Positions 1-10,475 of a stretch of DNA of 50,000 nt are shown piece by piece. Source of the DNA: Cristatella mucedo (Eukaryota; Bryozoa; Phylactolaemata; Cristatellidae); the NCBI GenBank assembly GCA_009760855.2, contig WPIO01000068.1, forward strand, positions 1,482,501 to 1,532,500, read 5' to 3'. The stretch's first letter is position 1, and every line of letters begins with the position of its first letter. Below the pieces are notes generated by a model. It did no database searches and had not been told where the DNA came from. It worked only from the letters and a program-made list of their open reading frames with translations. Made by a program: the position numbers and the translations under genes.

Positions 1-24
1 GATTGGGACAGGATACTATAGATT

Positions 25-420
25 ACGTGCGTATTCAACAGGAGATATGCTGGCAGAGCCGATTACGGGCGACGAGCAATCTTTGTAATTTCTGAGTCAT
101 AATTGGTTTGGCAGTAATTTCTAAGTTGGTTGTTTCGTCACTCGATTTAAGAAAGTTTACGGCCATATATATATATGGATGTCAGAAATACACCGAGAAC
201 GGGAGTTGAGAGAATTCGACGTGCTGGAGGGTCGGGAGGGATCAAAGTACTGGAATGACAGCAACCTGCATAGCAGTGAAAGCCTAGATTGCGCTAGGCG
301 ATCACATCGGCAAGGGGACTGAGCACCTAGCCCTTGGGTACACCGTACTTCGGTGGTTCCTCAGATGATCCTTTTGCGTTCACGTCAACGCTCTGGAGTC
401 TCCCAAGCCGATAGGACCTG
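25..420 (-). mobile_element. LINE family A fragment (reverse transcriptase region), degenerate
   Basis: On the minus strand this aligns by eye with the reverse transcriptase part of the better copies at 2245-4207 and 25828-26556. Shared blocks include CAACAGGAGATATGCTGGCA (3064-3083 in that copy), the GAAAGCCTAGATTG block around the YADD motif, and GGAGTCTCCCA. Frame is destroyed by many indels and an AT run at 166-175. Similarity stops abruptly near 421 after GGACCTGAA, marking a truncation or recombination point. Dead fragment. Confidence 0.75.
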
Positions 421-540
421 AATGATTGTACTTGTGGTTAGCATTACCACAATCAGTGCAAGGGCAATAATAGGTCTTTGTGGAGACTCCAAACGCTACT
501 AGCGCCGCCTTTAGCCTGCGTCCCGCGAAATGTCGCCGCG
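380..540 (-). other. Unrecognised open stretch with a small Cys/His cluster
   Basis: A minus-strand reading frame open from about 940 to 380 ends in a peptide with the pattern YYCPCTDCGNANHKYNH (about 430-480), which resembles a small metal-binding cluster. The rest of the frame is proline- and histidine-rich because it crosses the purine minisatellite at 595-800, so the open length is not strong evidence of a gene. The low-coordinate end abuts LINE debris. It may be a fragment of an unknown element or exon; no function is assigned. Confidence 0.15.
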
Positions 541-594
541 GATCTCGACGGTGAGCGCAGGAAGGAGGAGGAGCGGTAGGTGACGGATGTTGAG

Positions 595-800
595 GAAGAC
601 GAGGTAGAGGTGAAGGATGAGAAGGAGGAGGTGAAGGATGAGAAGGAGGAGGTGAAGGATGAGAAGGAGGAGGTGAAGGATGAGGAGGAGGTAGAGAAGG
701 AGGTAGAGGGGAAAGAATGAGAAGGAGATGGTGGAGGAAGAGGAGGAGGAGGTGAAGGATGAGAAGGAAGAGGTGTTGTGGAGGAGCAAGAGGAGGGGCA
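595..800. repeat. Purine-rich minisatellite, about 21-bp unit
   Basis: The unit GGTGAAGGATGAGAAGGAGG(A) recurs about four times between 604 and 690, then decays into irregular GAG/GAA repeats to about 800. One plus frame reads as a KDEKEEV heptad and a minus frame as HPSPPPS. All unit lengths are multiples of three, so long frames stay open by repeat structure alone. Confidence 0.8.
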
Positions 801-879
801 AGAGGAGGTGGATGAGAAGCCGAAGGATGATAGGCTAGGATAGGCTTAAGGCTCCAGCTATGCAACTCGAGAAGGCGAT

Positions 880-1275
880 GCTCCGGAGGCGTGACGAGTG
901 AGTCCGCACCTCCTCTTCCTGCTCTCGGCGCTGGCGGCACTTCGTCCGGGCGAGCGCGAACGTGCGGTCGCTACCGCCGCGGCGTGCCGCCGCAGCAGCT
1001 AACTGACCTTGGATTCCGGAGCCGACGCCTCGCTGGCCGCGGGCGAAGCGTTGGGGCCGCGCGGCAAAGCGGCGGTTGCGGCTCGGGAGCCGTCCTCGGC
1101 GGCGGCGGGCAGGCGACGTCAGACTGTCTACTAGAGCGTGCGTGCGGCAGCCGCCGCCGCACCGCTTCTGCCGGCGAGCCAAACCGGACGCGGATGAAGG
1201 GCTCGACCGCCGCTTCCGCCACCACTGCTCGTATTGCACGGCGCGTGCCGGTAATGCGAATTAAGAAGCTTGAAG
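880..1275 (+). promoter_or_regulatory. CpG-rich island with a candidate first coding exon
   Basis: This block is much richer in G+C and CpG than its surroundings. A plus frame is open from 891 to 1292. An internal ATG at 1194 starts 27 codons plus one base, ending at 1275 in GAAG followed by GTAAGC, a near-consensus splice donor. The predicted peptide starts MKGSTAASATTARIARR and is basic. I do not recognise it. Frames stay open easily in such GC-rich DNA, so the donor and CpG context are the only support. Confidence 0.22.
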
Positions 1276-1276
1276 G

Positions 1277-2240
1277 TAAGCCGAGTTTTTAACTTCACAG
1301 GGAGAACGCATTCGCAGGCTGCATCGTTAATTGCCGACCCTCGTCAATCAAAGCAAATGACGCAGAGGACGCGAATCTGCAAGGACATTGCCCAGTCTGG
1401 TGCGAACGTGTTTGTAGCAACGTACGAATGCTCTTGCAAGTTCTCTCGCTTTCCAGAGAACGTTTGAAATATTGCCGAATATCTGCCGAATTGACGGCGA
1501 CGTTTGTGGTCTCCAATGACGATGATGCCCGTGCGTAGCAGTACCCTGTGCGTACGCGATCTATTCACCATGCGGCTGTCTATGCCATCTCGCTCGCTCT
1601 CTCAATAAAACCTCGAAGCGCAGTTAGACAATCCATTCTGGTCACCGTGCACACGGATCAACAACTTGAGCGCCCCGATATAACCGTTCTCGCCGCCGAG
1701 ACGACTTCTTCGTTTTATGCGTGCAAAGTGGCGAGCTCTAATCCGACGATTTGGCTCCTGGCGTCGACGTCTGCGATAGCCTCTAGCACACTTCTAAGTG
1801 GTCCATCGAATAAGCTGCAGCAAGCAGGTCCCCTAGTCGGAGTCCCATTAGTCGGAAGCCACCTGTGACTAGCCTTCCTCTTAGTATTCCTTCGATTCAC
1901 GTAAGAAAGGATTATCCTCAGCTCGCTAAAGGAGCGTTCACAGATGGCAACTGATACAGCTATGATGCGAAGAGCTTCAAGGCAACTGTCAAATTAGGAA
2001 ACACATCTTCTCCATAAGTGACAATGAAAGACATGAGTTCCAGTGCTGTCTTTAGTGCGGTCGTGACGTGTGACAAGAAGAATTTTACGTTCACATTTCG
2101 TGTACAGCTCTATTACATCAACGTCAGAACAATGGAAACCTCCCAGATCTAGACATCGCTAGCATTGTCCGGTCTGGTCAAGTGTCTTCAAAAGCTTCTC
2201 GACCTCCAACAAGAAACCGGATTTGGCATAAAAATAAAAA
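1277..2240. other. No recognisable gene or repeat
   Basis: Mixed-composition DNA with only short frames on either strand. I see no protein family, tRNA-like box or terminal inverted repeat. It may be intron or old unrecognisable repeat. Confidence 0.4.
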
Positions 2241-2244
2241 ATAA

Positions 2245-4207
2245 TAATAATAATGCACTTGATAAAGTGCCCTCAGAGAACTCAATCTCTCTCTAAGCGC
2301 ATCACTTGTGCTGCAAAGGGGAACGGAACTGAATGGTGAGTAACATCACGCTCGATAAACAACACGAATAACATGGTTAGGGGTGACATGCACAGGTACA
2401 GCATGCAAATGTGGTTAGTGGCAGCATGCACAGTGTCAGCACGCATAAGCACGTGAAGGACTTTTTTTAGGTATGCTTTAAGTTCTTTTTAAATGTGGTC
2501 AGGTCAGGGGATGTTCTGACGCAAGTCGGGAGTGAGTTCTAGGCTTTGGAAGCATACGAGCTAAATGCACGGTCTCCAAAGGATTTTAAGTTTGTACGAG
2601 GTATAGGTAAACTGCTGAATTTCGAAAAGCGGGCGGTACGATACTTGGCCTGGTGGGGGAGTAGATCTGAGAGATAGGCTGGAGCCAAAGAATGAAGTGA
2701 CCTAAAAGTGAGCAACAAAACCTTGAAGTCGATCCGCTGCTAAACTGGTAGCCAGTGCAGGTTGGCGAGAAATGGTATGATGTGGCAACTGCGACGCTCA
2801 CGACAGACAAGCCTAGCTGCATAGTTTTGCACCAGCTGTAATCGCCTGATTGCACAAGCCGGTAGGCCACCAAGCAGTGAGTTACAGAAGTCAAGACGGG
2901 ATGTCACAAATGCCTGGAGCAACTTAGACGTGGTATCCTTATCTAAACAAGCCCGAATTTTAGCAATATTATGTAGCTGAAAGTAGGCAGATTTGACTGT
3001 GGAGCTGATATGCTCGTCTAACCAGAGGTCGCTGTGGAACATGACACCTAGATTTCGAGCTGATTCAACAGGAGATATGCTGGCAGAGCCAATTTTGAAA
3101 GTCAGCCTTTCCAATTTGTGAATCACACTGGGTTTGCCCATAACTAGTAAGTTAGTTTTATCATCGTTTAGTTTTAGAAAATTTGCTGCCAATCCATGTG
3201 TGAATGTCATCAATACATGCAGCAAGTAAGTTGAGAGAATTTGAGGTGCTCGAAGGCTGGGAGGGATCAAAGTAAAGGTACAACTGAGTGTCATCCGCAT
3301 AGAAGTGAAAGCCTAGATTGTGCTTGGCAATCACATCAGCAAGAGGGAGATTATAAAGCGTGAAAAGTACCGGACCAAGCATGGAGCCCCGAGGTACCCC
3401 AAATTTCAGAGGTACCTCGGAGGATCTGTGTCCATTCACGTCGACACTATGGAGTCTCCCACTGAGATAGGACCTGAACCACTGCAGAGCAGTGCCAGTG
3501 ATGCCCAGGCGAGATGAGAGGTTCTCTAGAAGAACTTTATGATCGATAGTATCAAAAGCTGCCGAAAGGTTGAGTAAAACAAGCAGAAACACTCTACCCA
3601 TGTCTGCATTCCTAAGTAGGTCGTTATATACCCTACGCAATGCTGACTCAAGAGTGATTAGCTCTAAAGCCAGACTGGAACTTACTAGCAAGATTAGAGG
3701 TTTCAATATATGAGTTCAGATGGTCCGCCACGACCAGTTCCAGTGTCTTTGATAGGAATGGTAGAAGAAAAATTGGGTGGTAGTTGCTTAAGTTCTCTTG
3801 GTCCAGTGTCGCTTTCTTGAGAAGTGGCCCGACTACAGCTTTTTTGAAAGGTGCTGGGACATGACATGAGGCTAATGACATATTAATGATGTTAGTTATG
3901 CATGGCAGTAGCAGATCAATGCAACGTAGGAGCAGGACAGTGGGAATAGGGTCCAGAGGATTCGTTGTCTTCTTTGATTAGGATATGAACTTCAGGACTA
4001 GATCACTAGTGACCTGCTTAAACGTAGACATTGAGGTGCAGCCAGGAATCGGGGAACAGCATTCTAGGGCGATGTTGTCTTCACATGGATGGACTCTCTG
4101 ACCTAGTCTATTTTCGGCACAAAGAATCGACAGAAGCGATCGGCTAGATCATAACAAGGATCATCAGGTTAAGGAGCCAAACTGGGAGCGGTTGAGGAGA
4201 TGGTTGA
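2245..4207 (-). mobile_element. LINE family A, 5'-truncated, long 3' copy
   Basis: Non-LTR retrotransposon of the CR1/L2 type. In minus orientation it runs from the linker before the reverse transcriptase (AACCATCTCCTCAACCGCTC, about 4185-4205), through the reverse transcriptase (frame open 3161-3706, with motif A LLNLSAAFDTIDH, motif B GVPRGSMLGP and motif [10 protein letters not shown]), the C-terminal region (2740-3180, AFVTSRLDFCNSLLGGLP and CRERRSCHIIPF), a 3' UTR and an ATT-type tail at 2245-2260. The usual first catalytic Asp of motif A is Asn here. Several frameshifts break the protein. The 5' end stops at about 4207 against an unrelated hAT fragment. Confidence 0.88.
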
Positions 4208-4960
4208 TCGTCGACAAAGCCTAGCTGTAACTTCTTGTCTGATATATTTTATGCTGTCTTTCCGTATTCTTGAAATCGCCTCCTCTGCCGCAAGACCAAT
4301 ATCTTGAGAGTTCTCCAGGCATCTTTTTCCTTCGGTGGATTCTTCGTTCATCTGCAACTCCCCATAATTAACATCTCCTTCTGACATTTTGTACTGATTC
4401 CTGGAACAGGTATTCTCGAAGTCTTGACAACTTAATCTCAAGACCGTTGAGGTCACAAGAGGTTCTTTGAAAGTCATTTTTGGATCTTGCAGTCTTTTCT
4501 GAACGCGGCTGGTTTTCCTTAAGATGTTATAGTAAAATTGCAACAGAGCCAAAAAGTTCAAGTTCAAAATAAAATATAATAGACTGTAATAGACTGCCAG
4601 ATTTACTTCTTGTTTCAAGTGTTCCACTTGTGTCCTCAGGCAGTTGCTCCAAAAAGCCTACAGTACTGTTCAGTCAATCATTGACAGCTTTCACAGCCTT
4701 CTCTCTTGCACTTCAACTTATTGGAGAGTCACTTTTTTTGACAGGGACGGCTAAAACTATTTTCAGTTCTTCCCACCTCAGAGTTAATCTGGAAAAGAAT
4801 AAGTAGGTGCTCGCTATTGGTCCAAAAATGGCAACGACAACGGTTTCTTAACTTGCAGCATGAGTTCCTGCAGGTTCAAACAGTGGTTGTCACAGTTTCA
4901 AAATCTCCTTCTCATCTCTGAAAATCTTTTGATGAATGGCTGCGATCTCAAGTAATGCAT
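4208..4960 (-). pseudogene. Decayed hAT transposase fragment (DUF4371/ZMYM1-like C-terminal part)
   Basis: Minus-strand translation gives a series of blocks typical of hAT transposases of the DUF4371 type, where a zinc-finger MYM-like protein ends in the hAT catalytic fold. Blocks seen in order: VVVAIFGPIASTYLFFSRLT, LRWEELKIVLAVPVKK, SAREKAVKAVND, FLEQLPEDTSGT, LNFLALLQFYYNILRKTSRV, QKRLQDPKMTFKEPL and CQDFENT. A frame is open at 4169-4627, but its last dozen residues belong to the abutting LINE. Stops and frameshifts between blocks (for example in the poly-A run near 4735) show it is dead. Neither the N-terminal nor the catalytic region is present. The family is assigned from recalled motifs, not a search. 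Confidence 0.6.
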
Positions 4961-5140
4961 TACCGTCTGTAACTCCACAAAGCCACTAAGACAATGTGGG
5001 TGTTACGCAGGAGAGTACGGTATAGCGCACTCACAGCCTAAGCGTCTTTTGTTCCGCATTCGGTAGCCAAGAGACTTCAGCTCACGCAATAAAGAGAAAG
5101 TGGGAAGCATAGCCGAGTCAGGAGAGCAGTTCGTAGCCTC
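4955..5140 (-). mobile_element. LINE family B 3' fragment
   Basis: On the minus strand it matches the 3' coding and UTR part of the copy at 22640-23815. Shared landmarks are AACTCCACAAAG, GTGGGTGTTACGCAGGAGAG, ATTCGGTAGCCAA and GTGGGAAGCATAGC. It stops at about 5140, where a possible SINE begins. Confidence 0.7.
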
Positions 5141-5292
5141 GAGGCAAGGGGCTCACTCTTCACGACCTAGGTCTTGGGTTTGAGTCCAGCAATTATTCCT
5201 ACCTCCCTCACCGCAACTGGGATGAAGTGCCGGTAAGGCTGTTCTCCTCCCTCGACAAATGAGGGTCGTTGAATCAACTGACCTTTAACTGT
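5135..5292 (+). mobile_element. Possible tRNA-derived SINE family 3
   Basis: A B-box-like GGGTTTGAGTCC near 5194 lies about 40 bases after an A-box-like TAGCCTCGAGGCAAGG. The downstream body (GGTAAGGCTGTTCTCCTCCC, GGTCGTTGAATCAACTGACC) has a diverged partner at 22455-22615. Two aligned copies beside LINE family B suggest a real dispersed family, but the boxes are imperfect. Confidence 0.4.
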
Positions 5293-5615
5293 ATAGCTTC
5301 GCAAAGGCTCAACCAAAGTGACTTACAGAGCGGCACGCTATTGTTAAGACTAACTTCCCCTGCATTTCGCTCCTTCCTCTGAGAGTTAATCCACAGCGTT
5401 TGCGTAAGTTATTCAATTTTGGACATCAAACGCCTGCTCATCATTGCTTCGTAGTTCAGTGCACAATTCAATACTCAATCTCAACTATGAAAGTGCTCCG
5501 TGTAGCTACATACAAACCAAGTATTTTATCTGCCCCGATATTTTTGCCATGCCACTCATCATAGTTGGTCTATCATAGCAGTATTGTCAATATCATAATG
5601 CGGACCGATTTAGCG
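5293..5615. other. No recognisable gene or repeat
   Basis: Unique-looking DNA between two SINEs. Only short frames are present and none resembles a known protein. Confidence 0.4.
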
Positions 5616-5619
5616 TGAC

Positions 5620-5814
5620 AATAAATAAGTAAATAATTAATAAATCCTAGCTGATTAAACAGCCTCTTTTTGTAAAGCGACAGAAGAGCCTTTACGGCTA
5701 TCACCACCGCTTGCAGCGGCGATAAAGGATCGCCCACCGCAGGAATCAAACCCACGACCTTGGGACCGAGGCCGTGAAAGCAACCGCCTTACCTAGTGTG
5801 CCATCACGGCTCAC
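5620..5814 (-). mobile_element. SINE family 1 (tRNA-derived)
   Basis: Reading the minus strand, the head starts GTGAGCCGTGATGGCACACT, has an A-box-like TGGCACACTAGGTAAGG, a self-complementary CACGGCCTCG arm pair and a B-box GGTTTGATTCC. The body holds GGCGATCC and AAGGCTC(T)TCTGTCGC, then AGGCTGTTTAATCAGCTAGG and an A+T-rich TTTATTAATTATTTA tail. Other copies are at 15288, 17948 and 26709. Confidence 0.85.
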
Positions 5815-6220
5815 CATGGCGACTTGCGTTTACAGGACTCGCTCGTGGACGCACTCTCACGGAAAATTATTTATGTAGATGCTCCGTAAATAGATGTCAA
5901 TTATTTGAAATTTCGCAATGCATTTTTATAAGGTTTGTGTTCGGAGAGATAAGTAAAAAATATCTACTTTATGATTCTTATAAGACTATTTGGTCTCCAC
6001 AGATAAGACCTGTTTAAAGCTAATCTGTTGTTATTTAAGCGTGGCGCGTAAGAAACTACGCGCCTACGGACATGTAAGCGCTTATCGCTTCGGGCTGCTG
6101 GGTCTCTCACGCCGGCGGCTAGTGACCTGCATGTTAATTATGATCGTGCGTACTTATTGTAGCTTCTATGTCGTGTTTAAATGCATTCCTATATGTTACT
6201 GTTGTTGCTAAGATTCCTAA
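5815..6220. other. No recognisable gene; moderately AT-rich
   Basis: Short frames only (up to 73 codons) and no family resemblance. It separates a SINE from the 5' end of the LINE copy that begins near 6224. Confidence 0.35.
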
Positions 6221-6330
6221 ATTATGCAACAACAAAAAAAAAGAAAACTGCCCAGGAGCCGCCGCAGTGGCCTGCTGGGATGCGAACTGGGACGCCGCTC
6301 GTTTGGCGGGAACTGCGATATGAGTACCCG

Positions 6331-6370
6331 CACTCGTTTGGCATTCCTAGCATTCCTGGCATTCCTAGCC
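6331..6370 (+). repeat. Short 9-bp tandem repeat
   Basis: GGCATTCCTA-type units repeat about four times in frame, reading AFLAFLAFLA just upstream of the LINE endonuclease motif. It may be a chance expansion in the 5' leader. Confidence 0.6.
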
Positions 6371-9183
6371 TCGAACCGAACAGCACGTTCTCCCGCGTGC
6401 GTCACTGCGAATCTCTCTAGCTTAGCGGTCACCGGGTCTGCTTTTACTCCGGCGGCCCAACTTGACGCCTGTCTCTGGAATCCAATGCGCAATAAACGCC
6501 TAGTAATAAGCGACCTTATTTCTGAAAATGGTGTCGACCTGCTCATCTTGACTGAAAATTGGCGTAAATCGGTCAACTTCCCGCCAATTAAAGATACGGG
6601 ACCCGACTGGATTCTCGTTCTTTCACACCCCCTCGAGATCAATCAATTCTGGAGGTAGAGTTGCCACTATCGCGAACTCAAAATTCGACTTCGAGCCATT
6701 TTTTTGTAGATTTACCCTCGAAGCAGTCTTTCCAACCATTCTCTTGATTTTACCCGACAACAAGCTAAAGATAGCGGCGGTAGCCAATCGCCCACCAGGT
6801 ACCAAATCTTCTTTTATCTCAGATTTCTCCGATCTCATCTCGATTCTGTGTGCAAGAAATCGATCCTTCCTCGTTATGGGCGATTTCAGCATTCATTTGA
6901 TAACATAGCTGACGCCTTGTTCAGTGTATCTCGTGCATTGACTGACTCGTTGTCTCTTGTCGCTCATGTGAATGGCCCTACTCAGATCAAAGGTCACACA
7001 CTCGACAAGACTTTCTCATACAGCTGCACTTTGACGTCACTAGTTATTACCAAATCCTGCCTATCTGACCACATTCAGATCGCATTAAGTCTACAATGTG
7101 TGCCCTCAACCTCATCATCTAAAATCACCTGTGAATCGCGAAACTTAAGACCCTTGACATCATTGCTGTCCGTGCTAGAATATCTGCCTCGACCCTGCTG
7201 TTCAATTCCCATTCTGACCTATCATTATTGGTAAATTGCTGCAACACGACGCGTGCTGACATGCTCGGCGAGTTTATACTTCTTAGTAAGTGCACTGTGC
7301 GCCCTCGCCCAGTCGGCCTAGGGTTTACCACAAATATTAAACTAGATAAGTCTGCTGAGCAAAAGATTGAACAAGGCATTCAAAAGATCAGAACTTACTG
7401 TCCATCGACAGGCATACGAGGACTACTGTAGATCGTAACAATCGATCCTAGCAAAGGCGATGTCTAGCATCTACAAAAGCATTGTTGATTCACAGATGCA
7501 AAATCCGAAAATGCTGACGTCGACGATCGACCATCTCCTCAACCGCTCCCAGGTTAGCTCCTTACCTATTGATCCCTGTGATGTTCTAGCTGATCGCTTC
7601 TCTGGCTTCTTTTTCAAGGAAATAGACAAGATCAGAGAGTTCATCCCTACGATGGCTGCATCCTCCATGCACCTCAATGTCTACACTCAAGGAGGCCACT
7701 AGTGACCTCGTCCCGAAGTTCATATCCCATTGAAAGAATACAACAGTCCTTTGAACCCTATCTCCACTGTCCTGCTTTTAAGATGCATTGATCTGCTGCT
7801 GCCATGCATAACTAACTTCATTAATACGTCATTAGCCTCAAGTCATATTAAGCACTTCCAAAAAAGGCTGTGGCCAGGCCACAACTTAAGAAAGCAACAT
7901 TAGACCAACAGATCTTGAGCAATTTCCGCCTAATCTCCATATTACCGTTCCTATCAGACAATGGAACGAGTCGCGGCAGACCAGCTGAACTCATATGTTG
8001 AAACTTCAAACCTTACTTGTAAGTTCCAATCTGGTTTTAGAGCTAATCACTCCACAGAGTCAGCATTGCTCCGAGTGTACAACGACCTACTTACGTATGC
8101 AGACATGGGTAGAGTATCTCTGCTTGTTTTTCTCGATCCTTCGGCAGCTTTTGAAACTATCGATCACCAAGTCCTTTTTGAGCACCTCTCATCTCGCGTG
8201 GACATTACTGGCACTGCATTGCAATGGTTGAGGTTCTGTCTCAGTGGGAGACTCCAGAGTACTGATGTGAATGGACAAAGATCATCCCAGAAACCTCTGA
8301 ATGTTGGGTACCTCACGGCTCCGTGCTAGGTCTGGTTCTTTTCACGATTAATACCCTCCCTCTTGCCGATGTCATTGCCAAGCACAATCTAGGCTTTCGA
8401 TTCTATGCGCAGCACACTCAGTTGTACCTTTGCTTTGATCCCTCCCAGCCCTCGAGCACATCGAATTCTCTCAACCCCTTGCTGCATGTACTGATGACAC
8501 CCGCACATGGATGGCAGTAAATTTTCTTAAATTGAATGATGACAAAACTAACTTACTAGTTATGGGCAAACCAAGTGTGATTAAGAAATTGGAAAGGCTA
8601 ACGCTCAAAATTTACTCTGCCAGCTAATCTTCTGTTGAAACTGCATGAAATCTAGGTGTCATGTTCCACAGTGACCTTTTGTTAGACGACCACATCGGCT
8701 CCACAACCAAGTCGGCCTACTTTCAGCTTCTTGTGATTACTAAAATTCGGGCTTGTTTAGACAGGGATGCCACATCTAAATTGGTCCATGCATTTGTAAC
8801 ACCCTATCTTGACTTCTGTAACTCACTGGCTTCTGGTCTACCGTCCTATGCAATCAGCTGCTTACAGCTGGTGCAAACCTCTGCAACCAGGCTTGTCTGT
8901 CGAAAGCGTCACCGTTGCCACATCACACCACTTCCCGCCGACCTGAGTTGGCTCCCAGTCAAGAAAAGTATTGAATTCAAGGTTTGGTTGCTCACTTTTA
9001 GGTCCCTTCATTCTTTGGCTCCAGCCTACCTATCAGATCTACTACCCCACCAGGCTAAGCATCGAACCACAAGCTTTGCAGAATCTATTTGGTTACCTAT
9101 ACCTCATACAAACCTCAAATCCTTTGGAGACTGTGTCTTTAGCTCGTATGCTCCCAAAGCCTGGAACTCACTCCCGACTTATA

Positions 9184-9270
9184 TGGTACATTTGTATAGC
9201 GCCATAAGAGAAGTCAATCTCAATTCAGACGCTTCACGTATGCCAACGGGGCTTGTTGTGTGGACAACTC
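9184..9270 (-). mobile_element. SINE family 2 fragment joined to the LINE
   Basis: ATTTGTATAGCGCCATAAGA, then TCAATCTCAATTCAGACGCT and TCACGTATGCCAACGGGGCT follow the order of the complement of the SINE 2 3' half (compare 32882-32960). It starts exactly where the family A open reading frame should continue into its 3' UTR, so it is a nested insertion or a template switch. Confidence 0.6.
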
Positions 9271-9344
9271 AGGAGCGTTATATCCACGAAGTCTTTGAAG
9301 CTGTTTGGAGCTACTTCTTGGGAGTATAGGAGCCCTGTAACCAA

Positions 9345-9560
9345 GGCCTATGCTTTGTATTTTGTATATAGCCGGGGCAGCAGTAGCAGCAGCAACAGCT
9401 TCTGTTGTGATCAGGGCATGGTGATGGCATGTTACTCAGCTCGGGTGCTATAATGCTGCTCCGCATGACCAGCCAAAGCAGGAGTAACAGCAGCAGCAGC
9501 AGCGCTTTCTGCGAGGCTGCAGCAGCAGTTTCAGTGGTGACCCAGTAGCACGACGACACA
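9345..9560. repeat. Interspersed CAG/GCA trinucleotide repeats
   Basis: Runs of AGCAGCAG occur near 9380-9400, 9488-9510 and 9520-9530, separated by unique bases. The minus strand can be read as poly-Leu, which is a repeat effect and not a gene. Confidence 0.7.
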
Positions 9561-10300
9561 TTCTAGGCAGCACTTGAGCAGTCATTTTTGCCGTAGCTGG
9601 TCTGGCCATCCGTCAGTGAAGCAGCAGGGACTCAGTCTTTGTGGTGACGTGCCCCCATCAGTCATCTTCCTCTCACGGTGGCCATGGCAACATCCGTTAT
9701 CTTTGTCTTGGCCGTCACGACGTGACAATGCTGCTTAGTCGGACTCTGAGTCGCTCGATACAGCCTCTTTCTAAGCAGCCAATTGAACGCATTCTGTGAG
9801 CTTACACGGACGATATGTTATACCAGCGGTCCCAGTTGGTTCTATGGTAGGAACCACTGGTGGCTACTCAACTAAATCGCCTGTTAATCTGCCACGTCAG
9901 CCTGGCTTCTCTGGTCAACTAATCTAATTTCTGCCATCTGTGATGGCAGCCAGCACAGGTCAACTTGCATGACCCCACAAGCGTCCTAGCCGTGGCCAGC
10001 AAAGGAAGTCTCGCCCGGTTTGGGCTAAGCAGATGGTCTCTCTTCTGCCTGTGGTCAACCTTAATTAGACCTTTTGCTCTAACTCGTCCCACCTCGTCTC
10101 CTACGGTGGCTAATTCTTCTACATTAGCGATTCATTCCCAGCAAGCGGCCAACCATTACGGCTGCCACTTTCTCAGCAGTAACAGCCGCTACACTTCGAC
10201 GCCTCTACTCAACTCCGGTTTAAAAGTGGCTCCTTCATTTCTACTTGCCTTTCCGACGCTTGCCTTCTTATGCATATGCGACCCTGCTGCCCTAGCATGT
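9561..10300. other. No recognisable gene or repeat
   Basis: A plus-strand frame is open at 9965-10531 (188 codons) but has no domain, signal or family that I recognise, and its 3' part crosses the minisatellite at 10302-10475. Likely chance or unknown repeat. Confidence 0.3.
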
Positions 10301-10301
10301 G

Positions 10302-10475
10302 TGCATCGCCAGGGATCACTCGGACTATATGTATGTAGTATGCACATCGCCAAGGATCACTCGGATGTATGCACATCACCAGTGATCACTCGGATTATAT
10401 GCATGTATGCGCATCACCAGCGATCACTCGGATTATACGCATGTATACACATCGCCAAGGATCACTCGGACTCCT
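10302..10475 (+). repeat. Minisatellite of about 28-39 bp units with a GATCACTCGGA core
   Basis: Five units each contain GCATCGCCA(A)GGATCACTCGGA or a close variant, followed by a variable TATATGCATGTAT spacer. One unit is shortened. The units differ at several positions, so the array is old. Confidence 0.8.

Larger units (their letters stand above)
6224..9340 (+). mobile_element. LINE family A, nearly full-length but broken
   Basis: This is the most complete LINE copy. The endonuclease starts in the frame open at 6224-6655 (LWNPMRNKRLVISDLISENG, LILTENW), shifts frame near 6650, continues (ANRPPGTKSSF, FLVMGDFSIH near 6880), shifts again and ends with GHTLDKTFSY and CLSDHIQIAL near 7060. 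A linker (TVRPRPVGLGFT near 7290; TSTIDHLLNRSQ near 7530) leads to the reverse transcriptase (7961-8520). There motif A is VFLDPSAAFETIDH, but motif C reads FYAQHTQLY instead of YADD, so the enzyme is dead. The C-terminal domain is open at 8661-9329. The normal 3' UTR is replaced from about 9184 by a SINE fragment. The extra N-terminal sequence at 6224-6420 contains a 9-bp tandem repeat and may not be LINE. Confidence 0.88.
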
